Part shown: positions 51,816 through 61,645 of the stretch, in pieces
How the letters are laid out: each line of letters begins with the position of its first letter
Position numbering within the stretch: the first letter of the stretch is position 1
DNA from: an uncultured bacterium
GTDB lineage: Bacteria; Bacteroidota; Bacteroidia; Bacteroidales; Bacteroidaceae
Direction of reading: 5' to 3'
Assembly (NCBI GenBank): GCA_905214795.1
Contig: CAJMNM010000012.1
Span: forward strand, 1-64,000
Length of the DNA stretch: 64,000 bases
Notes under the pieces: generated by a model
Told to the model about the DNA's origin: nothing
The model's input: the letters and a program-made list of their open reading frames with translations, nothing else
Databases searched by the model: none
Position numbers and translations under genes: made by a program

Positions 51816-52670
51816 TTAAAGTTTCTTCTCGCCGTCGAAAACAATGACGGCCGGACCGGTCATGTAGACCCGGTTGTCTTGTTCGCGCCATTCGATATGT
51901 AATGTGCCGCCATCCATAACAATGTCTGACTCGCGGCCATGATGTTGGCTGAAAGCCGCTGCAACAGCAGTAGCACAGGCTCCAGTACCACAAGCCATTG
52001 TGATGCCGGACCCCCGTTCCCAAACGCGCATTCTGATAGTGCTGTCCGGATTGATCTGGGCAAATTCTACGTTTACACGATCGGGGAATAGCGGATGGTG
52101 TTCCAAGTCAGGCCCTACTGCGGACAGGTCAATGGATTCCACATCGTCTGTAAAAATAACCAGATGCGGATTGCCCATATTGACAGCTATGCCATGTGCA
52201 AAATCATAGCTGTTTCCGAGATCCACAGGATGAATGTCGGTCGGTTCTCCCATTTCTACCGTTACGGCGTTGACTGTGCCTTCTTTGTCGGGGTGCAGAT
52301 AAAGTGTCTTTATACCTGAGAGAGTTTCAAGTGTGACGGTAGTCTTTTTTGTCAGTCCATATTCGTAGAGGTATTTACCTATACAGCGGCTGGCATTGCC
52401 GCACATACGGGCTTCGGAACCATCAGCATTGAATATGCGCATGCTGAAATCCGCAACATCTGATGAACCTATCAGTACCAGTCCGTCGCTGCCTATGCCG
52501 GTATGCGGTTTGCTCCACGCTATGGCGACGGTTTCAGGATCCTGAATGGGGTAGCGCAGCGTATTGACATAGATATAATCGTTACCTGCACCGTGCATCT
52601 TGGTGAATCTTACGTAATAGGGTGAATCACAAGTATATGAATAAACAGGTATTTTCCTGATTGCAGTCAT
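51816..52670 (-). CDS. dapF: Diaminopimelate epimerase
   Basis: Converts LL- to meso-diaminopimelate. The 284-residue product has both catalytic Cys: one in CGNASRCIGKYLYEYG (about 93-108) and one in MACGTGACATAVAAA (about 232-246), with FTKMHGAGNDYIYV at 22-35. About 20 residues precede this conserved start (MTAIRKIPVYSYTCDSP...), slightly more than usual; a later Met at 25 is inside the conserved block, so the first ATG stands. It lies between asnB (48 bp upstream) and dapL. Confidence 0.96.
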   Translation of the reverse strand: MTAIRKIPVYSYTCDSPYYVRFTKMHGAGNDYIYVNTLRYPIQDPETVAIAWSKPHTGIGSDGLVLIGSSDVADFSMRIFNADGSEARMCGNASRCIGKYLYEYGLTKKTTVTLETLSGIKTLYLHPDKEGTVNAVTVEMGEPTDIHPVDLGNSYDFAHGIAVNMGNPHLVIFTDDVESIDLSAVGPDLEHHPLFPDRVNVEFAQINPDSTIRMRVWERGSGITMACGTGACATAVAAAFSQHHGRESDIVMDGGTLHIEWREQDNRVYMTGPAVIVFDGEKKL

Positions 52671-52718
52671 AATGTATATGGTGAAAAATAAAAGGTCTGA
52701 TGTTTTAAAATCTTTATA

Positions 52719-54449
52719 TTAATAAGCTTGTTCGTGCACACCGGCAACGGCACGTCCGCTCGGATCGTTCAGGTTCTTGAACGATGCATCCCAGGCTAAA
52801 GCTTCGGCTGTAGAGCAAGCTACGCTTGGCACACTGGGTACGGAACGGGCTGCAGACTCGCTGGGGAAATGCTCTTCAAATATGCTGCGGTAGTAATACT
52901 CTTCCTTGTTCTGTGGTGGATTGATGGGAAAGCGTTCGGCGGCATGGGCCATCTGTTCGTCACTGACAGCTTCTGATGTGATAGCTTTCAGTGTGTCAAT
53001 CCATGAATAACCAACACCATCCGAGAACTGTTCTTTCTGTCGCCAAGCCACGCTTTCGGGAAGCAATGAGGCAAACGCGTCGCGTACTACTTTTTTCTCA
53101 ATCTCTTTACCGGGGCACATTTTAGAAGCCGGGTTAAGGCGCATTGCTACGTCAAGAAATTCTTTGTCAAGAAATGGCACACGTCCTTCAACGCCCCAGG
53201 CCGAGAGTGACTTGTTGGCACGCAGACAGTCATACATATACAATTTGGAAAGTTTACGGACGGTTTCTTCATGAAAAGCCTGTGGCGTGGGGGCTTTGTG
53301 GAAATAGAGGTAACCTCCGAAAACCTCGTCAGCGCCTTCACCGCTGAGTACCATTTTGATACCCATTGATTTAATGACGCGAGCCAACAGATACATCGGT
53401 GTAGATGCACGTACCGTTGTGACATCATAAGTTTCGATGTAGTAGATGACATCACGTATGGCATCAAGTCCTTCCTGAATAGTATAGTTTATTTCATGGT
53501 GTACCGTACCGATATGTTCGGCTACCAAGCGTGCTTTAGCCAAATCGGGTGCTCCTTTCAGTCCAACTGCGAAAGAATGTAACTGTGGCCACCAGGCAGC
53601 TTGCGTACTGTCGGTTTCAACACGTTTAGCTGCATATTGTTTTGCAATGGCTGAAATGACAGATGAATCCAAACCTCCGGATAACAAAACACCATACGGA
53701 ACGTCGCTCATTAACTGTCGGCGTACAGCGTCTTCTAGCGCTGTGCGTATTGCTGTCACTTGGGTGCGGTACGCTTCCTCGTCGGTAGCTGAGGTGGCAT
53801 TGGTACGTGTGTTATTAGTCGCTCTGCATGTATAGTTGTCTTTTACAGCGTCGTATTCTGTCCAGTCGCGTTTGTACCAGGGACGCATTTCTCCTTCACG
53901 GCTCCAATAGTAATGGCCGGGCAGGAACGGCTCGTATTCGTCGCACATGCCTTCGAGCGCTTTCAGTTCACTGGCGCAGTAAACCGTACCATCCTTATCT
54001 TTTCCGATATAGAGGGGAATGACACCTATGGGGTCGCGGGCAATCAGAAATTCATCACGTTCTTCATCATAGAGCGCAAAGGCGAAAATTCCGCTTAGAC
54101 GTTCAATAAAATTGATGCCATACCGACGATAGAGAGCAAGAATGACTTCGCAGTCACTACCGGTCTGGAATTCATATTGTCCGGCAAAATCAGAGCGGAT
54201 ATCACGGTGGTTGTATATTTCACCGTTGACAGCCAGAATCTGTTTGCGATCGGGCGAGAAAAGAGGCTGTCTGCCACTTTGCGGGTCGACGATGGATAGA
54301 CGTTCGTGAGCCAGAATGGCTGAGCCGCCACAATAAATGCCACTCCAGTCCGGACCGCGGTGGCGTATGCGTTTAGCCATGGTGAGCGCTTTTTGTCTCA
54401 ACTCTGGTGTCTGTTGCTTAATATTGAAGATGCAGGCTATTCCACACAT
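52719..54449 (-). CDS. asnB: Asparagine synthase (glutamine-hydrolysing)
   Basis: Makes asparagine from aspartate, glutamine and ATP. The 576-residue protein starts MCGIACIFN, so Cys2 is the N-terminal nucleophile after Met removal; the glutaminase domain has RHRGPDWSG and AVNGEIYNHRD. The synthetase domain has the pyrophosphate loop GVLLSGGLDSSVIS (about 256-269) and LSGEGADEVFGGYLYF (about 367-382). A low-complexity insert rich in Asn/Thr (about 205-222) and a Ser/Ala-rich segment near the C-terminus are present. It sits between gltD and dapF, all in one direction. Confidence 0.96.
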   Translation of the reverse strand: MCGIACIFNIKQQTPELRQKALTMAKRIRHRGPDWSGIYCGGSAILAHERLSIVDPQSGRQPLFSPDRKQILAVNGEIYNHRDIRSDFAGQYEFQTGSDCEVILALYRRYGINFIERLSGIFAFALYDEERDEFLIARDPIGVIPLYIGKDKDGTVYCASELKALEGMCDEYEPFLPGHYYWSREGEMRPWYKRDWTEYDAVKDNYTCRATNNTRTNATSATDEEAYRTQVTAIRTALEDAVRRQLMSDVPYGVLLSGGLDSSVISAIAKQYAAKRVETDSTQAAWWPQLHSFAVGLKGAPDLAKARLVAEHIGTVHHEINYTIQEGLDAIRDVIYYIETYDVTTVRASTPMYLLARVIKSMGIKMVLSGEGADEVFGGYLYFHKAPTPQAFHEETVRKLSKLYMYDCLRANKSLSAWGVEGRVPFLDKEFLDVAMRLNPASKMCPGKEIEKKVVRDAFASLLPESVAWRQKEQFSDGVGYSWIDTLKAITSEAVSDEQMAHAAERFPINPPQNKEEYYYRSIFEEHFPSESAARSVPSVPSVACSTAEALAWDASFKNLNDPSGRAVAGVHEQAY

Positions 54450-54551
54450 AATGTTTTCAGTTTAAAATGGTTGTTTGTAATATCCGGTCGTAAGATTATC
54501 GTCTGACGTATAATTCGGGACCGAAATTTTCTATAAGCTTTTCTGTTGGCG

Positions 54552-55895
54552 TTATTTGTCGGACAGCATTTTGTCGATATCGGCTGCGGCACGACGTCCG
54601 GCTGCGATGCACTTCACAACAAGTGAAGGACCGGTGGCTGCATCGCCGGCCACAACCGCATTTTTGGGCAGCTCGGGTAGTTGAGGCTTGAGGAAGCCCA
54701 TTGCCAGCAATACGAGGTCGGCTTTTATGGTTTCTTTTTTACCCGTTGGTTTCATGATTGGACGTCCGCCGTCTTTTGCCGGCAGCCATTCAACTTCTTC
54801 AACCTCCACGCCACATACATGTCCATTCTTCCCGATAAATTTATTGGAGTTAAGTGACCAGCGACGGACGCAGCCTTCCTCGTGACTGGAGCTTGTTTTC
54901 AGCACGATGGGCCATTGTGGCCAAGGAGTGGATGGATTGTGTCCGACCGGTGGTTTGGGCATGATTTCAATCTGTGTGACGCTTGTTGCTCCTTGACGGT
55001 GAGAGGTTCCGATACAGTCGCTTCCGGTGTCGCCACCGCCAATAACCAGTACATGTTTGCCTTTGGCTGTAATACGTTCTTTATCAGAGACGTTTTGTCC
55101 GGCTAATATGCGGTTTTGTTGTGATAACATTTCCATGGCAAAATGAATACCGGCAAGTTCACGTCCCGGTATGGCGAGATCGCGGGCCTGCGGGGTTCCG
55201 GTGCAGATGGCGTATGCGTCGAAACCTTCGGGGAGCTTGGATAGATTGATTTCTGTGTTGGGCTGAAATGTTATTCCTTCGGCTTCCATGACTTTCAGAC
55301 GACGGTCGATGATGTTTTTGCTCAGTTTGAAGTTGGGTATACCAAAACGGAGCAATCCGCCAATCATTTCACTGCGTTCGAATACAGTGACGTCATAGCC
55401 ACGGTGGTTCAATTGATTTGCAGCTGCCAGTCCGGCAGGTCCTGAACCTATAACAGCAACGCGTTTGCCGTTTCTTGCATATGTTTTTGGCGTGACGTAA
55501 TCTTCGCGAAAGGCCGCTTCGATGATGGCACATTCGTCTTCACGGATAGTAACAGGTGAATCGATTGATAGTTTCAACACGCAGCTCTTTTCGCAAAGAG
55601 CGGGACAAATGCGACCGGTAAACTCCGGAAAGTCATTGGTGGCACTCAATATTTCATATGCTTTTAGCCAGTCGCCATTGTAAAGGGCATCCTGAAATTC
55701 AGGAGGACGGTTACCTAGTGGGCAGGCCCAGTGGCAGAAAGGTACACCGCAGTCCATACAGCGGCTGGCTTGGAGCTTACGCTCGCTGGTGTTGAGTGTT
55801 TGTTCTACTTCGCTATAATCGTTAATTCTTTCGTGTATCGGTCTGTATCCTGCTTCCTGACGCGGGATGGTGAGAAATGCTTTAGGGTTTCCCAT
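54552..55895 (-). CDS. gltD: Glutamate synthase small (beta) subunit
   Basis: The FAD-containing NADPH-oxidising subunit of glutamate synthase, 447 residues. The N-terminal Cys-rich part CMDCGVPFCHWACPLGN (about 45-61), with GRICPALCEKSCVL (about 94-107), binds two 4Fe-4S clusters. Two dinucleotide-binding folds follow: VAVIGSGPAGLAAANQL (about 146-162) for FAD and VLVIGGGDTGSDCIGT (about 289-304) for NADPH, then VVAGDAATGPSLVV near the end. It lies 40 bp after gltB and 102 bp before asnB. Confidence 0.97.
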   Translation of the reverse strand: MGNPKAFLTIPRQEAGYRPIHERINDYSEVEQTLNTSERKLQASRCMDCGVPFCHWACPLGNRPPEFQDALYNGDWLKAYEILSATNDFPEFTGRICPALCEKSCVLKLSIDSPVTIREDECAIIEAAFREDYVTPKTYARNGKRVAVIGSGPAGLAAANQLNHRGYDVTVFERSEMIGGLLRFGIPNFKLSKNIIDRRLKVMEAEGITFQPNTEINLSKLPEGFDAYAICTGTPQARDLAIPGRELAGIHFAMEMLSQQNRILAGQNVSDKERITAKGKHVLVIGGGDTGSDCIGTSHRQGATSVTQIEIMPKPPVGHNPSTPWPQWPIVLKTSSSHEEGCVRRWSLNSNKFIGKNGHVCGVEVEEVEWLPAKDGGRPIMKPTGKKETIKADLVLLAMGFLKPQLPELPKNAVVAGDAATGPSLVVKCIAAGRRAAADIDKMLSDK

Positions 55896-55935
55896 GATGT
55901 ATATCTATTGTTGCGAAATTAATAAATAGGGTGAA

Positions 55936-58900
55936 TTAATAGTCGCGTTGCACTTCAGCGATTTTCTGCTGAAGCTTGCGCATTTGCTCTTCGGCCAGCA
56001 CTTTCTTATATTCGATAGGTGTTACCTGAATAAATTCTTCAACGTAGCGTGGCCAATTGTCGAGCATGGTACGTGCCAGTGCAGAACCGGTGTAGAGGTA
56101 ATGCTGACGGATAAGTTCATGCAGTTCTTTACGTGCCGTAGCATCTTCGAGCAATGACAGTTCAACCATGTCCATATTGCAGAAGTAGTCGAAGGTGCCT
56201 TTCGGGTCCCAGACGTATGCCACACCACCACTCATTCCGGCAGCGAAGTTTCGTCCTGTCTGGCCTAAGACAACTACACGTCCGCCTGTCATGTATTCAC
56301 AGCAATGATCGCCAACACCTTCTACAACAGCTATTGCGCCTGAGTTACGTACGGCAAAACGTTCGCCAGCTCGTCCGTTGATATAAACTTCACCACTTGT
56401 GGCACCGTAGAGCAGTGTGTTACCGACAATTGTATTCTGTTCGGCAGAGAAGTTACTGCGTACAGGAGGCAATACGGCGATGTGACCGCCGCTCAATCCT
56501 TTACCTAGATAGTCGTTGGCTTCTCCTTCGAGTTTGAAACTGATACCGTGTGCCAGGAATGCGCCGAAGCTTTGTCCGGCTGATCCCTTGAACTTCACAC
56601 AGATAGTTCCGTCGGGCAGACCGTCATTACCATATTTTGCAGCAACGGCTCCGGATAGCATCGCACCAACAGCACGGTCGGTGTTGCCAATAGCATATTC
56701 AAGAGAAACTTCACGGCGGCTTTCCAAAGATACAGCTGCAGCTTGGAGCATCTCAACGTCTTTTACGTGTGCGATGTCATGCTGTTGTTCTGTGCAGTGG
56801 TGTAACGCAGCGCCGTTTTCAACACGATGGAGCATACGGCTGAAGTCGAGCAAGCTGGCTTTTGTACCCTCTGTTGCAGGATGAAGCTCGATGAGATCTG
56901 TACGGCCAATAATGTCATCCAGTTTTGTGAAGCCCATTTCTGCCAGATATTCACGTACTTCCTCAGCCAGGAAGCGGAAGTAATTCACAACATATTTATA
57001 ATGTCCGCGGAAATGTTCACGCAGGCGAGGGTCTTGTGTGGCTACGCCTACCGGGCAGGTATTGGAGTGGCATTTACGCATCATGACGCAACCCAGTACA
57101 ATCAGTGCGCTTGTACCGAATGCGAATTCTTCAGCGCCGAGCAAAGCCATACTGATTATATCACGACCTGTTTTCAGCTGGCCGTCAGTTTGCAGACGAA
57201 TCTGACCACGCAGGCCGTTCAGAACCAAAGTCTGTTGGGTTTCGCTTAATCCGATTTCAGGAGAGATTCCGGCATAACGGATTGAAGAGGCCGGTGATGC
57301 GCCGGTGCCGCCTTCGGCACCTGAAATGACAATCAGGTCGGCTTTTGCTTTAGCCACACCTGCGGCAATGGTACCTACACCACTTTCAGCAACAAGTTTC
57401 ACGCTGATGGCTGCATTTGGATTGACATTCTTTAAATCGAATATCAGCTGGGCTAAGTCTTCGATACTGTAAATATCGTGATGTGGCGGAGGAGAGATGA
57501 GTGAAATACCCGGTATTGAATGACGGGTGCGAGCAATGACCTCATCAACTTTAAAGCCTGGAAGCTGTCCGCCTTCACCCGGTTTTGCTCCTTGAGCCAC
57601 CTTGATTTGTATTTCTTCTGCATTGACTAAGTATTCAGCTGTGACACCGAAACGTCCGGAAGCAACTTGCTTGGTTTTGCTTGATAAACTGATGCCGTCT
57701 ACTTTTTCGTGGAAACGGATGCTGTCCTCTCCACCTTCACCAGTGTTGCTTCGTGCGCCCAGTTCGTTCATGGCTAAAGCCAAGGCCTCGTGAGCTTCTT
57801 TACTGATGGCGCCGAATGAGATGGCACCTGTAACGAAGTGCTTAACAATGCTCTCTACCGGCTCAACTTTGTTGATGTCGATTGGGTTGCGTTTGAATCC
57901 GAAGAAATCACGTAGGAAGAGCGGAGCCTCCTTATCGTCCACCTTATGGGTGAACTCTTTGAATTTCTTGTAACTTCCAAGACGTGTGGCCAATTGTAAC
58001 GCACTGATGGTGTCGGGGTTCCAAGCATGACGCTCGCCATCTTTACGGTAAGACATCTGTCCGATGTGAGGTAACAGCGGTTCGATCTCAGACGGAACGA
58101 AACCGCTGTCGTGAAACGTAATATAGTCTTTGGCAATTTCTTCGAGACGAATACCTCCGATAGTTGAGGTGGGTGTACCAAAATAGCTCTTAAGGAGTTC
58201 TTCGCTCAAACCTACGGATTCGAATATTTTGGCGCCACGGTATGAACGGATGGTGCTTATACCCATCTTGCTCATAATTTTGTAAAGTCCTTTACAGATG
58301 GCTTTAATGTAGTTCTTTTCAGCCGTTTCGTAATTCATCTGAACTTCACCTTTCTTTACGAGGTCGTCTAATACAGCATAAGCCATATATGGACAAATGG
58401 CACTGGCGCCGTATCCTAGAAGAAGAGCTGCGTGCATCACTTCACGTATTTCACCACTTTCAACGATAAGCGCGGTCTGAACACGCTTTTGAACGCTGAT
58501 AAGGTGGTGGTGAACTGCGCTGATGGCTAGCAGTGACGGGATGGCAGCTTGAGAGGCATTGATATCGCGATCGGATAAAATGATGTAATTTGCCCCATCG
58601 GTTACAGCCTGTTCGGCTGCTTTACAAAGTTGTTCTATTGCGTCCTGAAGTCCCGCTTTTCCACGTGACGCTTCAAATAACATTGGCAATTTTACAGTGT
58701 TGAAGCCTTTGTAACGGATGTTGCAAAGAATGTCAAGCTGTGTGTTGGTCAAAATAGGGTGTGGCAGACGAACCATCTTGCAGTGTGTTTCATTTGGGAG
58801 CAGGATGTTCATGCCAACGGCACCAATGTATTCGGTAAGAGACATTACGAGTTCTTCTCGGATAGGATCTATGGCAGGGTTGGTAACCTGTGCGAACTGC

Positions 58901-60456
58901 TGACGGAAATAGTTGAACAACAGTTGTGGCTTGTCGCTTAATACTGCTAACGGTGTGTCGTTACCCATAGAAGCTGTTGGTTCGGCGCCATTGCTGCACA
59001 TCGGTATGATGAGTCGTTCAACATCTTCGCGGGTGAAACCGAATGCTCTCAGACGGCGGTCGTAGTTTTCTACCGTATTGGCAACTTTACGTCCGCTTTT
59101 TAAGGTATCCAACTCGATGCGGTTGGCTGATAACCATTGGCGATAGGGCTTGGCGGTTGCAAGTTGTTCTTTAAGTTCACCGTCGTAATAAATGCGTCCT
59201 TCTTCGGTGTCGATCATAAGAATCTTTCCTGGTTGAAGACGTCCCTTTTCCTTGATGTTTTCGGCTTCGAAGCTGATGACACCGGCCTCGCTGGCTACAA
59301 CCATTGTTCCATCGTGGGTGATGAGGTACCGTGCGGGACGCAGGCCATTTCGGTCAAGCATACCGCCGGCGTATCGTCCATCACTGAAAAGTAAGGCTGC
59401 CGGGCCATCCCATGGTTCCATCAAAATAGAATGGTATTCATAGAAAGCTTTCAAATCTTCACTGATAGGGTTTTTATCATTGAAAGATTCCGGAACAAGC
59501 ATAGCCATGGCATGTGGAAGACTTAGGCCGGACATCACGAAAAATTCCAAAACGTTGTCAAGTGATGCCGAGTCACTCATATCCGGTTGGATGATAGGAC
59601 GGATATCTTTAACATTGCCCAGTATAGGCGTAGAAAGTACACTCTCGCGTGCTTCCATCCAACCACGGTTGCCTCGGATTGTATTGATTTCACCATTGTG
59701 TGCCAGCAAGCGGAATGGTTGTGCCAAACTCCATGTCGGGAAAGTGTTTGTGCTGAATCGTGAATGTACAATAGCCAGTCCGCTAGTGAAGTATGGTTGG
59801 GTCAAGTCACTGAAATATGTACGGACTTGAGTGGAGGAGAGCATACCTTTATATATAATGGTACGACTGGATAGTGACACAATGTAGAAATCTTTATGGT
59901 GAATACGCTGCTCAATCTTTTTACGGATGATGTATAGCGTACGTTCCAGATTCTCTACATGTCCGTTACCGGTAATAAATATCTGCTTGATATCCGGTTC
60001 TGTTTCACGAGCACTCTGACCTAGAATATCTGAGTTGACCGGTACCGTGCGTAGATGCATCAAAGTGAGTCCTTCGCGTTCTACCTCTTCGATGACAATA
60101 CTTAGAATATGCTCCTGTTCTTTCTGATCCTTAGGCAGAAAGATCAATCCGGTACCATATTTCCCTTTTTCCGGTACAGGAATACCTTGGAGCAGAATAA
60201 ATTCATGTGGTATTTGAACCATGATACCGGCACCGTCACCGGTTTTATTGTCTGCACCTTCAGCACCGCGGTGTTTCATATTCTCCAGCACTCGGAGTGC
60301 GGAATCCACCAATTCGTGTGATTTACTACCGTTCAGGTTTACAATCATTCCTACGCCGCAGGCATCGTGTTCATGAGCAGGATCGTATAGTCCCTGTTGT
60401 ACGGCTTGACCGGATGTCTGTCTTTCTTCTTGTTTGATAAAAAGCTTCTCTTTCAT
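55936..60456 (-). CDS. gltB: Glutamate synthase large (alpha) subunit
   Basis: Converts 2-oxoglutarate plus glutamine to two glutamates; 1506 residues. After a 32-residue propeptide the nucleophile Cys33 stands in HDACGVGMIVN. Then come the glutaminase domain, a central domain, and the FMN domain with GEGGEDSIRF, KPGEGGQLPGFKVD, ISGAEGGTGASPASS and the 3Fe-4S Cys cluster CVMMRKCHSNTCPVG. A C-terminal beta-helix ends the protein (VVEGVGDHCCEYMTGG, GMSGGVAYV). A GTG one codon upstream (60459) opens the frame, but the adjacent ATG is preferred. It leads the gltB-gltD-asnB-dapF-dapL group. Confidence 0.97.
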   Translation of the reverse strand: MKEKLFIKQEERQTSGQAVQQGLYDPAHEHDACGVGMIVNLNGSKSHELVDSALRVLENMKHRGAEGADNKTGDGAGIMVQIPHEFILLQGIPVPEKGKYGTGLIFLPKDQKEQEHILSIVIEEVEREGLTLMHLRTVPVNSDILGQSARETEPDIKQIFITGNGHVENLERTLYIIRKKIEQRIHHKDFYIVSLSSRTIIYKGMLSSTQVRTYFSDLTQPYFTSGLAIVHSRFSTNTFPTWSLAQPFRLLAHNGEINTIRGNRGWMEARESVLSTPILGNVKDIRPIIQPDMSDSASLDNVLEFFVMSGLSLPHAMAMLVPESFNDKNPISEDLKAFYEYHSILMEPWDGPAALLFSDGRYAGGMLDRNGLRPARYLITHDGTMVVASEAGVISFEAENIKEKGRLQPGKILMIDTEEGRIYYDGELKEQLATAKPYRQWLSANRIELDTLKSGRKVANTVENYDRRLRAFGFTREDVERLIIPMCSNGAEPTASMGNDTPLAVLSDKPQLLFNYFRQQFAQVTNPAIDPIREELVMSLTEYIGAVGMNILLPNETHCKMVRLPHPILTNTQLDILCNIRYKGFNTVKLPMLFEASRGKAGLQDAIEQLCKAAEQAVTDGANYIILSDRDINASQAAIPSLLAISAVHHHLISVQKRVQTALIVESGEIREVMHAALLLGYGASAICPYMAYAVLDDLVKKGEVQMNYETAEKNYIKAICKGLYKIMSKMGISTIRSYRGAKIFESVGLSEELLKSYFGTPTSTIGGIRLEEIAKDYITFHDSGFVPSEIEPLLPHIGQMSYRKDGERHAWNPDTISALQLATRLGSYKKFKEFTHKVDDKEAPLFLRDFFGFKRNPIDINKVEPVESIVKHFVTGAISFGAISKEAHEALALAMNELGARSNTGEGGEDSIRFHEKVDGISLSSKTKQVASGRFGVTAEYLVNAEEIQIKVAQGAKPGEGGQLPGFKVDEVIARTRHSIPGISLISPPPHHDIYSIEDLAQLIFDLKNVNPNAAISVKLVAESGVGTIAAGVAKAKADLIVISGAEGGTGASPASSIRYAGISPEIGLSETQQTLVLNGLRGQIRLQTDGQLKTGRDIISMALLGAEEFAFGTSALIVLGCVMMRKCHSNTCPVGVATQDPRLREHFRGHYKYVVNYFRFLAEEVREYLAEMGFTKLDDIIGRTDLIELHPATEGTKASLLDFSRMLHRVENGAALHHCTEQQHDIAHVKDVEMLQAAAVSLESRREVSLEYAIGNTDRAVGAMLSGAVAAKYGNDGLPDGTICVKFKGSAGQSFGAFLAHGISFKLEGEANDYLGKGLSGGHIAVLPPVRSNFSAEQNTIVGNTLLYGATSGEVYINGRAGERFAVRNSGAIAVVEGVGDHCCEYMTGGRVVVLGQTGRNFAAGMSGGVAYVWDPKGTFDYFCNMDMVELSLLEDATARKELHELIRQHYLYTGSALARTMLDNWPRYVEEFIQVTPIEYKKVLAEEQMRKLQQKIAEVQRDY

Positions 60457-60512
60457 CACTGGTTATTTGCGTTTGTATATTGTATTTATGTTTTAGCTTA
60501 CTTTTTGTTTTG

Positions 60513-60520
60513 CAAAAATA
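60513..60520 (-). promoter_or_regulatory. -7 box of gltB
   Basis: TATTTTTG on the minus strand, 57 bp before the ATG. No -33 TTTG is at ideal spacing, so activation by a regulator is possible. Confidence 0.5.
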
Positions 60521-60760
60521 CGAAAATACTTTCAAAATGAATATTAAAAAGACAAATAACCTATAAAAAAATAAATCTTATTCACGTAAAATAACTATTT
60601 GATACTTATTTGATGAAAAATATATCAATAGTAAATATTTTACGGTTTTAAAGTTTGTAATTGTAATATTTGAAATTTTTTAATAAATAAATCAGAGATT
60701 TTTATAGTATGGATTAGGGCCTTGAATGGTGTTTTTGACTGTAAAAAATAAATTTATATG
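60521..60760. other. AT-rich region upstream of gltB
   Basis: No gene recognised. It contains the word CTTATTTGATGAAAAA at 60605-60620, similar to dyad 2 upstream of the porin-glnB-amt operon. Confidence 0.4.
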
Positions 60761-60801
60761 TTCAAACAACTGCTTTGTCATTTCTAAAACAGTTGTTTGA
60801 A
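60761..60801. terminator. Perfect 12-bp inverted repeat after nadD
   Basis: TTCAAACAACTG and CAGTTGTTTGAA enclose a 17-base loop, 38 bp past the nadD stop. On the minus strand a T-rich but interrupted stretch follows, so it is a probable, not canonical, terminator. Confidence 0.5.
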
Positions 60802-60838
60802 CAATATCATTTTGATTTATTAAACGTACAAATTCTGT

Positions 60839-61417
60839 CTATTTGTAATATCTTTCCTTTTTTATCTTTTCCCAAACTGCTTTTTCAAGTCCGTAGGACG
60901 CATCTCCGCCGTTGGCAATGCAATGGCGCAGTTCTGTGGAACTGATGTTAATGAGAGGTGTGTCGACTAGAATAACGTTTTCGGGTAGGGTGTCGGCGTT
61001 TACCGGATAATTTTTACGCGGATAGATAATGATACGATGATGGCGTAAAATTTCGTCTGGGTCTTTCCAATAGCTGAAAGATTGCCAATTGTCGGCACCA
61101 ATAATGAGTGTGAACTTTCGTTCAGGATAGGCTTCACGTATGGCTTTCAGAGTATATACCATATATGAAGGGCGAGGCAGATGGAATTCAAAGTCACAGG
61201 CTTTGAGCTGTGGGCGGCCTTCCACTGCCAGTTCTGTCAGTTCCAATCGCTGTTCTTCAGGGAGTAAATCATGAGCTGATTGTTTGAACGGGTTTTGCGG
61301 AGAGACGAGAAACCATAATTCATCTACTTTGCCACTTTGGCAAAGATATTCTGCTAATCTGATATGTCCCTTGTGAATTGGATTGAAAGATCCACCGTAA
61401 AGTCCTGTTTCAATCAT
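60839..61417 (-). CDS. nadD: Nicotinate-nucleotide adenylyltransferase
   Basis: Makes deamido-NAD from nicotinate mononucleotide and ATP. The 192 residues show the nucleotidyltransferase motif GLYGGSFNPIHKGHIRLAE (6-24), the substrate region WFLVSPQNPFK, ADNWQSFSYW and the C-terminal ISSTELRHCI. It overlaps the upstream small membrane-protein gene by 4 bp (ATGA) and closes the yicC-gmk-nadD gene group. Confidence 0.96.
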   Translation of the reverse strand: MIETGLYGGSFNPIHKGHIRLAEYLCQSGKVDELWFLVSPQNPFKQSAHDLLPEEQRLELTELAVEGRPQLKACDFEFHLPRPSYMVYTLKAIREAYPERKFTLIIGADNWQSFSYWKDPDEILRHHRIIIYPRKNYPVNADTLPENVILVDTPLINISSTELRHCIANGGDASYGLEKAVWEKIKKERYYK

Positions 61418-61632
61418 GAATGTTTAGGGGTGTTTCTTCTGAAATGTGATTTCGACCGACGTTTCTTTCCTAACCATATGCAGATCATATAAGCTTGCAG
61501 TAAGGCCAATACAGCCATAACAATGGCAATTTCGACCCATCTGAAGTACAATGCCAATAAGCACATCAGTAATGCGAGTATGCAAAGAAAAGCGCTTGTC
61601 ATGATGCTGCGCTTGATTAACTTGTCATCCAT
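61414..61632 (-). CDS. Small membrane protein of unknown function
   Basis: A 72-residue product with two transmembrane helices (about 12-28 and 33-53) and a strongly basic C-terminal tail (LGKKRRSKSHFRRN). It is embedded between gmk (13 bp) and nadD (4-bp overlap), so it is almost certainly expressed; the function is unknown and I do not recognise a family. Confidence 0.75.
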   Translation of the reverse strand: MDDKLIKRSIMTSAFLCILALLMCLLALYFRWVEIAIVMAVLALLQAYMICIWLGKKRRSKSHFRRNTPKHS

Positions 61633-61645
61633 ACAGATCTTTCTT

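Noticed and set aside
60457..60838. gltB leader and upstream region checked for a glutamine riboswitch or small RNA
   Set aside because: AT-rich sequence without a recognisable conserved core; only a -7 box and an inverted repeat could be supported.
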